The notes: generated by a model not told the origin, from the sequence alone. DNA of 12,055 nt from an uncultured Lachnospiraceae bacterium (GCA_902783735.1 CACZSE010000043.1:1-12055), one strand, 5' to 3'; counted from the first letter of the stretch, positions 1-7,488 are shown. Translations and numbers: made by a program.

Positions 1-1026
1 GGTATCTGCCTTATTTTCCAGATCCTTATTTGTTCTTATGTCCTTAACTCTGTAAGAAACCACGAAAAATACCAGCAAAGCACAGGCTCCAAACACTATC
101 AGCATTATGCTCTTTGCTGTCGACTGTTCATATTGACTTCTTGCTCTTATCTTTTTGTCTACATATGAACTCATGTCAACGATATTTATGAGAGTCCATC
201 CCGTACCACCAACAGGTGATGTTGCAAAGAAACAGCTTTTAGCTCCCTTTTGAGCTATAAACCACTGGGCTGTACTGGTCTTAATATTGTTATCGATCTC
301 ATCGGTGGTGGTATTCTCCAAAACAGTATCGGCCAGAGTAGAATACAGATTACTCTGCACTACAACCCACGGCTTTCCTTCGGAATATTTTCTGTTTCCA
401 TCGAAATCCGTTATGAGCACCGCATTGTCTCTGCTCTCATCTTCAATCGGTATGAACTTCTTGAGCATCTCTATGTCGATATATTGTATGAGATATGCCG
501 CAAGTTCACCCTGCCATTTTACCGGAACAACGCAGACCAACGCCACCTTTCCTTCAAGACAGTCATTGTTTGTAAATGAATAATAATATCTTTCGGCGGC
601 TTTAAAATAGTCGGATCCCGATATGTCGATCTCTTCGTCATTAAGAGTACTGATCCCTTTTCCGTCAGGATCTACCAGAGCGGTCGCATAAAGATTTCTG
701 TTGCTGTTTGTAATGATATCGATATGCCTTTTATCAAAAACCGTTTCTTCTTCCTCGGTCATATAATCGGCTGCCACAAGGCCTGTCGTGAGCATCTCAT
801 TCATGACGAGAGAAAGCTCGCTTGCCTTTTTTGCCGTGCTGCCGTTGATCTGACGATATATGTCATGTGCTGCCTCATCATAGGCAGACGCAGAAAATCT
901 CGACAGAATGAGTTCAACGATAACCAGCATAAAAACAAGCACAAAAAGGGCAAGTAAGGTACCTCTTAAGTCCTTACCCTGCCCAGTGCGGTTATCTTTT
1001 GATTTTTTAAAATACTCGATGTTCAG
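1..1026 (-). CDS. Cache-type membrane sensor, probable diguanylate cyclase (N-terminal part, runs off window)
   Basis: An open frame runs from about 1026 to the window edge with no stop (342 codons visible). It shows a short basic N-terminus, a first membrane segment at about residues 23-42 (rich in L, V and F), an external domain of about 260 residues, and a second membrane segment at about 304-324. The external domain ends in GGTGWTLINIVDMSS, which resembles the end of Cache sensor domains. The last visible residues, NKDLENKADT, resemble the linker that commonly precedes a GGDEF domain (ADTDxLTGL) in Clostridia. The output domain itself lies outside the window, so diguanylate cyclase is an inference and a histidine kinase or EAL output is not excluded. 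No in-frame ATG, GTG or TTG lies near the ribosome site AAAGGGG (1041-1035). The best start is CTG at 1026, 8 nt downstream. It lies 19 nt after the DUF624 stop and is probably cotranscribed with it. Confidence 0.72.
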   Translation of the reverse strand, partial: MNIEYFKKSKDNRTGQGKDLRGTLLALFVLVFMLVIVELILSRFSASAYDEAAHDIYRQINGSTAKKASELSLVMNEMLTTGLVAADYMTEEEETVFDKRHIDIITNSNRNLYATALVDPDGKGISTLNDEEIDISGSDYFKAAERYYYSFTNNDCLEGKVALVCVVPVKWQGELAAYLIQYIDIEMLKKFIPIEDESRDNAVLITDFDGNRKYSEGKPWVVVQSNLYSTLADTVLENTTTDEIDNNIKTSTAQWFIAQKGAKSCFFATSPVGGTGWTLINIVDMSSYVDKKIRARSQYEQSTAKSIMLIVFGACALLVFFVVSYRVKDIRTNKDLENKADT

Positions 1027-1045
1027 CGTTAATTCCCCTTTACGG

Positions 1046-1759
1046 TCACTCCGTAATATCTGTATCCAACCCCGTTGCTTCCATCTCTTCCCGAGCTTCT
1101 TTTACTATGGAATCCTCATTTTCCTCCACTGTCTCCTCTGCCGGAGCAGGCTCCAGTTTTTTGAATATCCTGTTCCAACCAAAGGATGCCAGAAAGGCCG
1201 GTAATGAAAATCCCATGAGTATATCGAGCATGATAAACCTTATGTCATACCAGACGATCAGGATCGGCAGGAACAAAAGAAAGAAGAAATATATAGTATA
1301 CGGGAGATTAATAACCGATACTAAAAAAGCATTTTTCAGGGTATTTCCCGTAGTATTGTCAAAATGAGACAGGATGGGAAAGACATAGATCGTAATAGCC
1401 ATAACTATAAGAACCACTACGATGGTCGTGATCTTTAATGGTTTGGGCAAAAGCGTCGGATCGTTGTACCACATGAGTATATCCATTGAAAGTATGAGTA
1501 TAAAGGGTAATACGATCAGCCATATCTTTGTAGCCTGTTTAAAATTACTCTTAAAAGATGTCCAGAAATTACGCCATATATATGTATCTTCTTTTCTGAT
1601 GATCTTGATCATGCAATAGTAAAGTGCAGTCCATGTCGCTCCTATCGTAAAGACCGGCAGTGAAAATATGATCACCAGTGCATTGAGGATCATGAGATCG
1701 GCAACCCTTCCCATGAATTGCCACACAGGATTCTCATAGTTGAACATTCTCTCTAACAA
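1046..1759 (-). CDS. YesL/DUF624 family integral membrane protein
   Basis: This 237-residue protein has about five hydrophobic segments (approximately 22-44, 78-96, 108-130, 150-170 and 173-192) and an acidic, hydrophilic C-terminal tail (EETVEENED). The opening FNYENPVWQFMGRVADL followed by LPVFTIGATWTALYY is characteristic of the YesL (DUF624) family, whose members often neighbour sugar transporters in Firmicutes and whose function is unknown. Two starts are possible. TTG at 1759 lies 9 nt from AGAGG (1773-1769) and is preferred. ATG at 1747 would leave 21 nt from that site. The gene has its own near-consensus promoter at 1791-1819 and is followed closely by the Cache sensor gene, so the two probably form a separate transcription unit from the aro operon. 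No sugar-utilisation gene is visible nearby. Confidence 0.85.
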   Translation of the reverse strand: MLERMFNYENPVWQFMGRVADLMILNALVIIFSLPVFTIGATWTALYYCMIKIIRKEDTYIWRNFWTSFKSNFKQATKIWLIVLPFILILSMDILMWYNDPTLLPKPLKITTIVVVLIVMAITIYVFPILSHFDNTTGNTLKNAFLVSVINLPYTIYFFFLLFLPILIVWYDIRFIMLDILMGFSLPAFLASFGWNRIFKKLEPAPAEETVEENEDSIVKEAREEMEATGLDTDITE

Positions 1760-1790
1760 AACTTCTTACCTCTTTTTTCAAACTATCTAA

Positions 1791-1819
1791 ATTATAAACG
1801 TTTTCGGCGGTATCATCAA
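1791..1819 (-). promoter_or_regulatory. Promoter for the DUF624-sensor unit
   Basis: On the minus strand, TTGATG (1819-1814) and TATAAT (1796-1791) are separated by exactly 17 nt. The -10 is a perfect consensus match. Transcription should start near 1784, about 25 nt before the TTG start. The -35 and spacer overlap an inverted repeat (1806-1835). Confidence 0.75.
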
Positions 1820-1835
1820 CCTGAACAATACCGCC
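1806..1835 (-). terminator. Inverted repeat after aroF: possible terminator or operator
   Basis: GGCGGTAT (1835-1828) and ATACCGCC (1813-1806) form a perfect 8-bp stem with a 14-nt loop. It extends to 11 bp with a TTT/GAA flank that includes one G-U pair. It begins 21 nt after the aroF stop, where the aro operon should end, but no T-run follows, so it is a weak candidate for a Rho-independent terminator. One arm lies in the spacer of the next promoter and the -35 box lies in the loop, so it could instead be a regulator-binding site. Confidence 0.45.
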
Positions 1836-1856
1836 AAATATAAAGATTTATTAATT

Positions 1857-2885
1857 TTACAGTTTTTCCGCAATATCAAGGATAAGCTTTTCTGTCTTCT
1901 CCCAGCCAAGACAGGGATCGGTGATGGATTTGCCGTAAACTCCTCCTCCGACCTTCTGACATCCGTCCTCAATGTAACTCTCGATCATGAAGCCTTTTAC
2001 TATTGATGCGACTCTTTCATTGTGTCTTGCGGAATTTAAGACATCCATGATGATCCTGGGCTGTTCAAAAGGATTCTTGTTTGAATTTGCATGGTTTGTA
2101 TCTATGATAACGGCAGGATTTAAAAGATCCATAGCATCGTATGTATCACAAAGTCTTGCCAGATCTTCATAGTGATAATTCGGCTGAGCCTGTCCGTGCT
2201 TGTTGGTATATCCTCTCAGTATTGCATGTGTATGCTGATTTCCCTTTGAATGTACTTCCCAGCCTCTGTAAATGAAGGTATGTCCTGCCTGAGCCGCGTA
2301 AATGGCATTCATCATGACAGAATAGTCTCCCGAGGTGGGATTTTTCATGCCTACAGGTACATCTATTCCACTGGCTACCAGTCTGTGCTGCTGATCCTCT
2401 ACCGATCTTGCACCGACCGCAACATAGGCAAGCAGATCATCGAGATACTGGTAGTTTTCGGGATATAACATCTCATCGGCACAGGCAAATCCCGTCTCGC
2501 TTACCGCTCTCATGTGCATATGTCTTGTAGCGATAAGTCCCTTGAACAGATCGGATTTTCCGGTAGGATCGGGCTGATGGAGCATGCCCTTGTAACCGCC
2601 GCCGTTTGTTCTGGGCTTGTTGGTATATATTCTGGGAACGATGAGTATCTTTTCTTCAACCTTTTCCTGAAGCGGACACAATCTTGAGATATAGTCCACA
2701 ACACTGTCTTCATTGTCTGCCGAACAGGGTCCAATGATGAGTAAAAGCTTATTGCTCTTTCCCTCAAATACCTCTTCGATCTGCCTCCTCTTGGCACCTA
2801 TGTGCTGCTCCATCTCCCATGTAAGAGCATAGGATTCCTTTACCTCAATGGGAAGTGCCAGTTTTTTTTCAAATTCCATATTCAT
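1857..2885 (-). CDS. aroF: 3-deoxy-7-phosphoheptulonate (DAHP) synthase, type I alpha (AroF/G/H-like)
   Basis: The product condenses phosphoenolpyruvate with erythrose 4-phosphate, the first committed step of the shikimate pathway. The 342-residue length matches the E. coli AroF/AroG/AroH class. Visible landmarks are GPCSADNEDS (52-61), the substrate-binding KPRTNGGGYKG (90-100), GARSVEDQQHR (158-168), GMKNPTSGD (179-187), DTNHANSNK (262-270) with the metal-binding His, and GKSITDPCLGWEKTE (318-332). No chorismate mutase domain is fused to it. The start ATG has AGAGGAG about 8 nt upstream; a second in-frame ATG two codons later is too far from it. It is the last gene of the aro operon, 23 nt after tyrA. 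Which end product inhibits the enzyme cannot be read from the sequence, so the F/G/H paralogue symbol is nominal. Confidence 0.96.
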   Translation of the reverse strand: MNMEFEKKLALPIEVKESYALTWEMEQHIGAKRRQIEEVFEGKSNKLLLIIGPCSADNEDSVVDYISRLCPLQEKVEEKILIVPRIYTNKPRTNGGGYKGMLHQPDPTGKSDLFKGLIATRHMHMRAVSETGFACADEMLYPENYQYLDDLLAYVAVGARSVEDQQHRLVASGIDVPVGMKNPTSGDYSVMMNAIYAAQAGHTFIYRGWEVHSKGNQHTHAILRGYTNKHGQAQPNYHYEDLARLCDTYDAMDLLNPAVIIDTNHANSNKNPFEQPRIIMDVLNSARHNERVASIVKGFMIESYIEDGCQKVGGGVYGKSITDPCLGWEKTEKLILDIAEKL

Positions 2886-2908
2886 AATATGATCTCCTCT
2901 TTAACCTG

Positions 2909-3763
2909 CTATTTATCAAAACGCATACGACGCTTGGTTGAAAGCCGCATCTTTTCCTTAAGTCCCTCTACATCCTCATTTGCGATAAGCTCCTTCATGT
3001 TCTTCATCTCATCAATAAACTTATCCATCTCATCTATGAGTGTTTCCTTATTCATAAGGAAAAGCTCGCTCCACATATTTTCATTTATCCTGGCTATCCT
3101 GGTCAGATCCCTGAAGGAATCCCCCGTGTAATCTTCCACATGCTCTAAATCGATGGCAGTCATAAGAGATACTGCTATACAGTGTGTAAGTTGTGAAACA
3201 TAGCCTATCATGCGGTCATGCTCTTTTGGTGACAATACCGATATTCTTTTAAACCCGAGTATCCTTCCGAGCATCTTGCACCATTCTATTGCCTGCCCGG
3301 TGTTTTTCTCTGTCGGGACCACAATATAATTGGCATCTCTGAATATCATGTCATTGCTGTTTTGAACTCCCGAAACTTCCCTTCCTGCCATGGGATGCGA
3401 TGCAATAAATTCAACATCTTCTCTTAAGATCTTTTGAATATCATAGACTATACACTGCTTCACACCCGTAACATCAGTTATAAATATCCCGGGTTTTAAA
3501 TACTTCTGATTGTCTGTTATCCAATTAACGAAGGTTTTGGGATACAACGCAAATATCACCGCATCCGCCGATGCTATAAGATTTTTGTCGGGATCAACGC
3601 TTCCTTTATCTATCAGACCGTTTTTTAATGCATAGTTTATCGATTCTTCATTTACATCCAGAGCATGCACCGTATATCCGAGTCTTTTCAGTGCCATGGC
3701 ATAGCTTCCGCCCATGAGTCCAAGACCGACAATGAGAACCGTTTTTTTATTTATCCAATCCAT
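2909..3763 (-). CDS. tyrA: Prephenate dehydrogenase
   Basis: The product oxidatively decarboxylates prephenate to 4-hydroxyphenylpyruvate, using NAD(P)+, on the tyrosine branch. The protein has 284 residues. The nucleotide-binding loop is GLGLMGG (13-19), with an acidic residue at Asp36 (HALDVN) ending the second strand, which favours NAD+. HPMAGRE (123-129) carries the catalytic-region His, and QLTH (191-194) and GDSFRDLTRIA (214-224) are typical of the family. No C-terminal ACT domain and no fused chorismate mutase are present, so ACT-mediated tyrosine inhibition is not expected. The ATG at 3763 overlaps the 3' end of aroA by 17 nt, with GAGGT inside aroA as ribosome site, which suggests translational coupling. 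Confidence 0.96.
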   Translation of the reverse strand: MDWINKKTVLIVGLGLMGGSYAMALKRLGYTVHALDVNEESINYALKNGLIDKGSVDPDKNLIASADAVIFALYPKTFVNWITDNQKYLKPGIFITDVTGVKQCIVYDIQKILREDVEFIASHPMAGREVSGVQNSNDMIFRDANYIVVPTEKNTGQAIEWCKMLGRILGFKRISVLSPKEHDRMIGYVSQLTHCIAVSLMTAIDLEHVEDYTGDSFRDLTRIARINENMWSELFLMNKETLIDEMDKFIDEMKNMKELIANEDVEGLKEKMRLSTKRRMRFDK

Positions 3764-4964
3764 CGGTTTCTACCTCTATATTCAAATGTTTTATCTGTTC
3801 AAAATAATCCGGAAAACTCTTTCTTACTGCCGAAGCTCCCGCTAACTCTCCTCCGGTAACACTAAGAAGCGATGCTGCTGCCATGACGATCCTGTGGTCG
3901 TTATGGGTATCTATCGGCTCCTTTGGAGCTTTAAGTGCGGATGCCGTCACCTCAATACAATCTTCCTCAAAGACCGTTTTTATGCCAAAACGGGAAAGAA
4001 GCTCACACATGACACTGCCTCTGTCACTTTCCTTTATTTTCAGACGTTTTGTTCCGGTAAAGACAGCCCCTTTGTTTGCTGCCGCTACTACCATTAAAGC
4101 AGGTCCAAGATCGGGACAGTCACAAATATCTATCGTCCCACGTTCTTTAGTCAGCTGTTCAAATAAATCTTTATAGACCCTGTCTCCCTGAAGACTCTCT
4201 TTTCTTAATCCCGTGACCTTTACATTTCCTCCCAGGGTGTTGAAGATATCCAAAAAGGCCGCATTGGAATAGTCTCCTTCCACTACCGTATTCCTGCTCT
4301 TGTAGGTCTGGCCTCCTTTAATAAAGATCGTTCTTTCATCCGTCCATTTTACTTCAACTTCATACTGCGAAAGAGCATCAAGTGTCAGATCTATGTAGGA
4401 TCTGCTCTCAATTTCGGTATTAAAACATATTTGACTGTCTTTATCAAGAAGAACCAATCCGAAAAGAAGACCGGTAATGAACTGACTGCTTATATTTCCG
4501 GGAAGATCGTATATACCGGGCTTTATGTTTCCTTTTATGCTTATATGATCACCCGCCCTGTATTCAATATTCTGCTCTCTGCAGATATCTTCGTATACAC
4601 TGAGCGGTCTTGACAGCAGTTTTTCTGTTCCGTAAAAATGCGATTCATTGCCGATCGCCAGAGCAATACCGATAAAAAACCTCAAAGTACTGCCGCTTTC
4701 CCTGCATTCATACCTTACCGTGGAAGGTATCGTTTTGTTTTTGATGCCTTCAACCGTTACACTTGTCTCTTCTTTTGAAATGCCTGCTCCCATGGCTTTT
4801 AAGCAATCCAGAGTGGCAAGTATATCCTCGGAATATGCTATATTGTCGATCTTACTCACCCCGTCCGACAGTGCCGCACATATGAGCAGTCTGTGCGCCA
4901 TGCTTTTTGACGGAGGTGCCTTAACCTCCCCCATTGCACAAGACGGTTTTATAAGTACATTCAT
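3747..4964 (-). CDS. aroA: 3-phosphoshikimate 1-carboxyvinyltransferase (EPSP synthase)
   Basis: The product transfers the enolpyruvyl group of PEP to shikimate 3-phosphate. The 405-residue protein shows PPSKSMAHR (17-25, shikimate-phosphate binding), ECRESGSTLRF (86-96, the PEP/glyphosate-site loop corresponding to NAGTAMR in the E. coli enzyme), LPGNISSQF (154-162), EGDYSNAAF (229-237), PDLGPAL (284-290) with the catalytic-region Asp, RLKIKESDR (307-315) and THNDHRI (353-359). The glycine of the glyphosate-site loop is retained, although its surroundings read ESGST rather than NAGTA. The start ATG follows AAGGAG by 6 nt. It follows aroQ across a 58-nt gap, the largest within the operon, and overlaps tyrA at its 3' end. 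Confidence 0.97.
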   Translation of the reverse strand: MNVLIKPSCAMGEVKAPPSKSMAHRLLICAALSDGVSKIDNIAYSEDILATLDCLKAMGAGISKEETSVTVEGIKNKTIPSTVRYECRESGSTLRFFIGIALAIGNESHFYGTEKLLSRPLSVYEDICREQNIEYRAGDHISIKGNIKPGIYDLPGNISSQFITGLLFGLVLLDKDSQICFNTEIESRSYIDLTLDALSQYEVEVKWTDERTIFIKGGQTYKSRNTVVEGDYSNAAFLDIFNTLGGNVKVTGLRKESLQGDRVYKDLFEQLTKERGTIDICDCPDLGPALMVVAAANKGAVFTGTKRLKIKESDRGSVMCELLSRFGIKTVFEEDCIEVTASALKAPKEPIDTHNDHRIVMAAASLLSVTGGELAGASAVRKSFPDYFEQIKHLNIEVETDGLDK

Positions 4965-4982
4965 TGTTATCTCCTTGTTCTT

Positions 4983-5010
4983 GTATACAATATACAGTAT
5001 TCAATATACA
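4983..5010. repeat. Two 14-bp tandem repeats in the aroQ-aroA gap
   Basis: On the plus strand GTATACAATATACA (4983-4996) is followed directly by GTATTCAATATACA (4997-5010), identical at 13 of 14 positions. A partial third unit, TTATACAA, follows at 5011. It fills most of the only sizeable gap inside the aro operon. Function unknown. Confidence 0.7.
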
Positions 5011-5037
5011 TTATACAAACGGTCATCCTTCTTTTAA
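5010..5037 (-). promoter_or_regulatory. Possible weak internal promoter before aroA
   Basis: A perfect TATAAT occurs at 5015-5010 on the minus strand, with TTAAAA (4 of 6 to consensus) 16 nt upstream at 5037-5032. It could supply aroA-tyrA-aroF transcription independent of attenuation. The AT-rich setting makes a chance match plausible. Confidence 0.28.
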
Positions 5038-5460
5038 TGCTGCTGCCAGATGGTCGATAGCTTCGAGATAACCGTTTAAACCATGTCCCGATATTGTTTC
5101 CATGCATGCAGCCCGAATGTAACTGACCTGCCTGAACTCCTCTCTGGAACTGACATCAGAGATATGTACTTCTATCATGGGAAGAGCAACCGCCTTTGCT
5201 GCATCTAAAATTGCAACACTCGTATGAGTATACGCTCCGGGATTGATGACAATGGCATCGATCTTTCCGTAGCATTCCTGTATCATGTCAACGAGATCTC
5301 CCTCATGATTGCTCTGAAGCACTTCAACCTCGATCCCTGTCTTTTTTGCATGCTCCTCTATCATGTCCACAAGATCGCTATATCTTGTACTTCCGTATAT
5401 CTGTGGTTCTCTTATACCGAGCATATTGAGGTTTGGTCCGTTTATGACTCTTATCTTCAT
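5023..5460 (-). CDS. aroQ: 3-dehydroquinate dehydratase, type II
   Basis: The product dehydrates 3-dehydroquinate to 3-dehydroshikimate. The 145-residue length is typical of the small dodecameric type II enzymes, which are unrelated to type I AroD. Key residues are visible: NGPNLNMLG (7-15), catalytic Tyr22 in IYG, SNHEGDLVD (50-58), INPGAYTHTS (72-81) with the substrate-positioning Asn, EVHISD (97-102) with the catalytic-region His, and SREEFR (105-110). The ribosome site AAGGAAGG precedes ATG at 5460. It sits 15 nt after aroC and 58 nt before aroA. Confidence 0.97.
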   Translation of the reverse strand: MKIRVINGPNLNMLGIREPQIYGSTRYSDLVDMIEEHAKKTGIEVEVLQSNHEGDLVDMIQECYGKIDAIVINPGAYTHTSVAILDAAKAVALPMIEVHISDVSSREEFRQVSYIRAACMETISGHGLNGYLEAIDHLAAALKEG

Positions 5461-5475
5461 GTTTTTCCTTCCTTT

Positions 5476-6564
5476 TCAGGCAAAATAATCCGTTCCGTAA
5501 CGTCCTGCGAGCATGTCATATAATGTAAGAGCCGTCATGCTGTCCACTACTATCCTTGCTCTGTGAATGATAGCCGGATCATGTCGTCCCGCAATAATGA
5601 TCTTAGCATCCTTAACGGTCTTAAGATTAACGGAATCCTGCTCCTTATATATTGAAGGTGTGGGTTTTACCGCACATCTGAAGAGTAACGGCATGCCGTT
5701 TGTAATGCCTCCGTTAATACCTCCGTTGTGGTTTGTCTTTGTTACCACCTTTTCATCTATCACACAGAATGCATCATTGAATTCGCTTCCCCGTGCATTG
5801 ACCAGATCAAATGCATCTCCGAACTGAACACCTTTTATGGCCGGGATCGAATACAAGGCATGTGCAAGCATCCCCTCTACCGTATCAAACCAGGGTTCGC
5901 CCACCCCCGCGGGCATGCCTGTCACGACAGTCTCCAGCACTCCGCCTACACTGTCACCTTCAGCTGCCACTTTTTCCATCATTTCTCTTATATTCTTTGC
6001 TGCGTCATCATCCAAAACAGGAAATGCTGTCTTTGACAGCGCCTCTATATCCTGCTTATAGTCATTAAAATCTCTGTCTTCAATACCACCGCTTGACTTG
6101 ATATGGGTTCCGATCTCTATGCCTTTTTTCTTAAGAGCCGGTATGACTATGGCTCCTGCTGCCACGACTGCTGCAGTGATACGTCCGCTGAAATGACCGC
6201 CGCCCCTGAAATCCTCATATCCGTGATATTTTACCGATGCTGTATAGTCGGCATGTCCGGGACGTGCTATCTTTGGTTTACTCTCATAATCTTCACTTTT
6301 TTGAACCGTATTGGGGATAAGTATGCTTAACGGCGTTCCTGTAGTCCTGCCCTTATAGACTCCGCTTGCCAGAATATATTCATCCTGTTCCACTCTTGCC
6401 GTGGATATCTTTCCCGAAGGACGCCTCAGGTCCAGCTGGTGTTTTATGAATGCTTCATCAACCTCCATGCCCGGTGTCAGTCCGTCTAAGATCGCTCCTA
6501 TATATGCTCCGTGACTCTCCCCGAATATTGTTATCGTCATGGACTGTCCAAATGTATTCTTCAT
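5476..6564 (-). CDS. aroC: Chorismate synthase
   Basis: The product converts EPSP to chorismate by anti-1,4-elimination of phosphate and needs reduced FMN. The 362-residue protein carries FGESHG (14-19), RRPSGKISTAR (47-57), RPGHADYT (101-108), DFRGGGHFSGRIT (118-130), NHNGGINGGITNGMP (278-292) and AGRHDP (325-330), covering the three family signatures and both catalytic histidines. No flavin reductase is encoded next to it, so it probably relies on another source of reduced FMN. Its ATG lies only 3 nt after the pheA stop, and its ribosome site GAGGAG is inside the end of pheA, so translational coupling is likely. Confidence 0.98.
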   Translation of the reverse strand: MKNTFGQSMTITIFGESHGAYIGAILDGLTPGMEVDEAFIKHQLDLRRPSGKISTARVEQDEYILASGVYKGRTTGTPLSILIPNTVQKSEDYESKPKIARPGHADYTASVKYHGYEDFRGGGHFSGRITAAVVAAGAIVIPALKKKGIEIGTHIKSSGGIEDRDFNDYKQDIEALSKTAFPVLDDDAAKNIREMMEKVAAEGDSVGGVLETVVTGMPAGVGEPWFDTVEGMLAHALYSIPAIKGVQFGDAFDLVNARGSEFNDAFCVIDEKVVTKTNHNGGINGGITNGMPLLFRCAVKPTPSIYKEQDSVNLKTVKDAKIIIAGRHDPAIIHRARIVVDSMTALTLYDMLAGRYGTDYFA

Positions 6565-6567
6565 AGC

Positions 6568-7401
6568 TTACTCCTCTATTGTGTCTTCTCCCGCATAATA
6601 TGATCCCAGGATCCTGACCGACTCGCAATACCTTTTCATGTCTTCCGTCAGATTACTGTTTTCAATGGCATTCAGTCTTCCTTCTATCTCTGTATAAAAA
6701 TAATACTGCCATCTTACACCCTTTATCCTTCTGCTTCTTATGACACGCATGTTGTATCCGTGGTCTCCGATGACCCCTATAGCCTTCGCTAATGCCCCGG
6801 CTTCGTGACGCACTGTAAATAACATTATACATGTATCAAACTTACCTACAACAGTTTTTGTATCGAAAGGCCTGGTAAATACCGCAAACCTCGTGGTATT
6901 CATCTTATCTTTATTGATATCGGCCTCCAAAACTCTCAATCCGTAAAGCTGTGCCGTCTTTTTGCTGGCAATCGCTCCAACGGACTTATCATTCATCTCT
7001 GATACCAAAAGCGCCGCTCTTGCAGTATTTGTAGCCTGTTCCATCTGTATGTCATGTTCGTCTAAATATTCCATACATTGCTCTAAGGCCTGAGGATGAC
7101 TTACGACCTTTTTTATGTCCCCGATCGTACTCTCTTTAGTTCCTAAAAGATTTTGTGTCACCTTCAGAGGAAATACTCCGTTTACACAGAGTTCTCCTTC
7201 ATACATAAGGTCTGTTACCTGTCCAACCTCTCCGGCATAACTGTTTTCCATTGGCAGTACTGCTGCCTCACATTCTCCGTCTGCCACTTTATCATATGCT
7301 TCCTTAAAGCTTTTGCATGTTATCATCTGCGCATCGGGAAATATCTTCTCCGCCGCTATGGATGCAAAAGACCCTTCAATACCGCTGTATGCTACTTTCA
7401 T
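6568..7401 (-). CDS. pheA: Prephenate dehydratase with ACT domain (monofunctional)
   Basis: The product converts prephenate to phenylpyruvate on the phenylalanine branch. The 277-residue protein is a catalytic domain (about 1-180) followed by an ACT domain (about 190-265), with no N-terminal chorismate mutase. Catalytic landmarks are GIEGSFA (7-13), PMENSYAG (50-57), SHPQALEQC (101-109), TNTARAA (124-130) and NTTRF (168-172) with the catalytic Thr. In the ACT domain the GALV motif of the E. coli P-protein reads GALA (202-205). The ESRP motif, at the expected 20-residue offset, reads RSRR (222-225), so phenylalanine binding may differ. The ribosome site GAGGAAG lies about 5 nt before ATG at 7401. 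This is the first structural gene of the operon, directly behind the attenuator (7413-7451). Confidence 0.96.
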   Translation of the reverse strand: MKVAYSGIEGSFASIAAEKIFPDAQMITCKSFKEAYDKVADGECEAAVLPMENSYAGEVGQVTDLMYEGELCVNGVFPLKVTQNLLGTKESTIGDIKKVVSHPQALEQCMEYLDEHDIQMEQATNTARAALLVSEMNDKSVGAIASKKTAQLYGLRVLEADINKDKMNTTRFAVFTRPFDTKTVVGKFDTCIMLFTVRHEAGALAKAIGVIGDHGYNMRVIRSRRIKGVRWQYYFYTEIEGRLNAIENSNLTEDMKRYCESVRILGSYYAGEDTIEE

Positions 7402-7412
7402 GTTTCTTCCTC

Positions 7413-7451
7413 AAAATTTAAAAAGCCCTATCCGGTAAAGGATAGAGCTTT
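7413..7451 (-). terminator. pheA attenuator terminator (3:4 hairpin)
   Basis: On the minus strand AAAGCTCTATCC (7451-7440) pairs along all 12 positions (one G-U) with GGATAGGGCTTT (7433-7422) across a 6-nt loop. It is followed by a U-rich tail (five T, three A, four T; 7424-7413). The hairpin ends about 20 nt before the pheA start, so it can only terminate transcription before pheA. Its 5' arm and loop are shared with the antiterminator. Confidence 0.9.
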
Positions 7452-7487
7452 AAGTCTTTATCTTATGCTTCTCTATACTTTAGCCGG
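7432..7487 (-). promoter_or_regulatory. Antiterminator (2:3 pairing) of the pheA leader
   Basis: CCGGCTAAAGTATAGAG (7487-7471) can pair with CTCTATCCTTTACCGG (7447-7432), giving 4+5+6 base pairs with one bulged C and one mismatch. The second strand includes most of the terminator's 5' arm and all of its loop, so the two structures exclude each other. Strand 2 begins 1 nt after the leader stop codon (7491-7489). Its GCTAAAGTA (7484-7476) is also fully complementary to TACTTTAGC (7560-7552) inside the leader, providing the competing 1:2 pairing. Confidence 0.85.
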
Positions 7488-7488
7488 T

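Noticed and set aside
250..583. Plus-strand reading frames opposite the sensor gene, and similar plus-strand frames throughout the window
   Set aside because: They are antisense to clear minus-strand genes, lack ribosome sites or recognisable domains, and overlap each other. They are frame shadows.
4720..4740. Glyphosate-insensitive EPSP synthase from the unusual ESGST loop
   Set aside because: The loop keeps the glycine corresponding to the sensitive-enzyme position, and loop sequence alone does not establish sensitivity. No claim is made.
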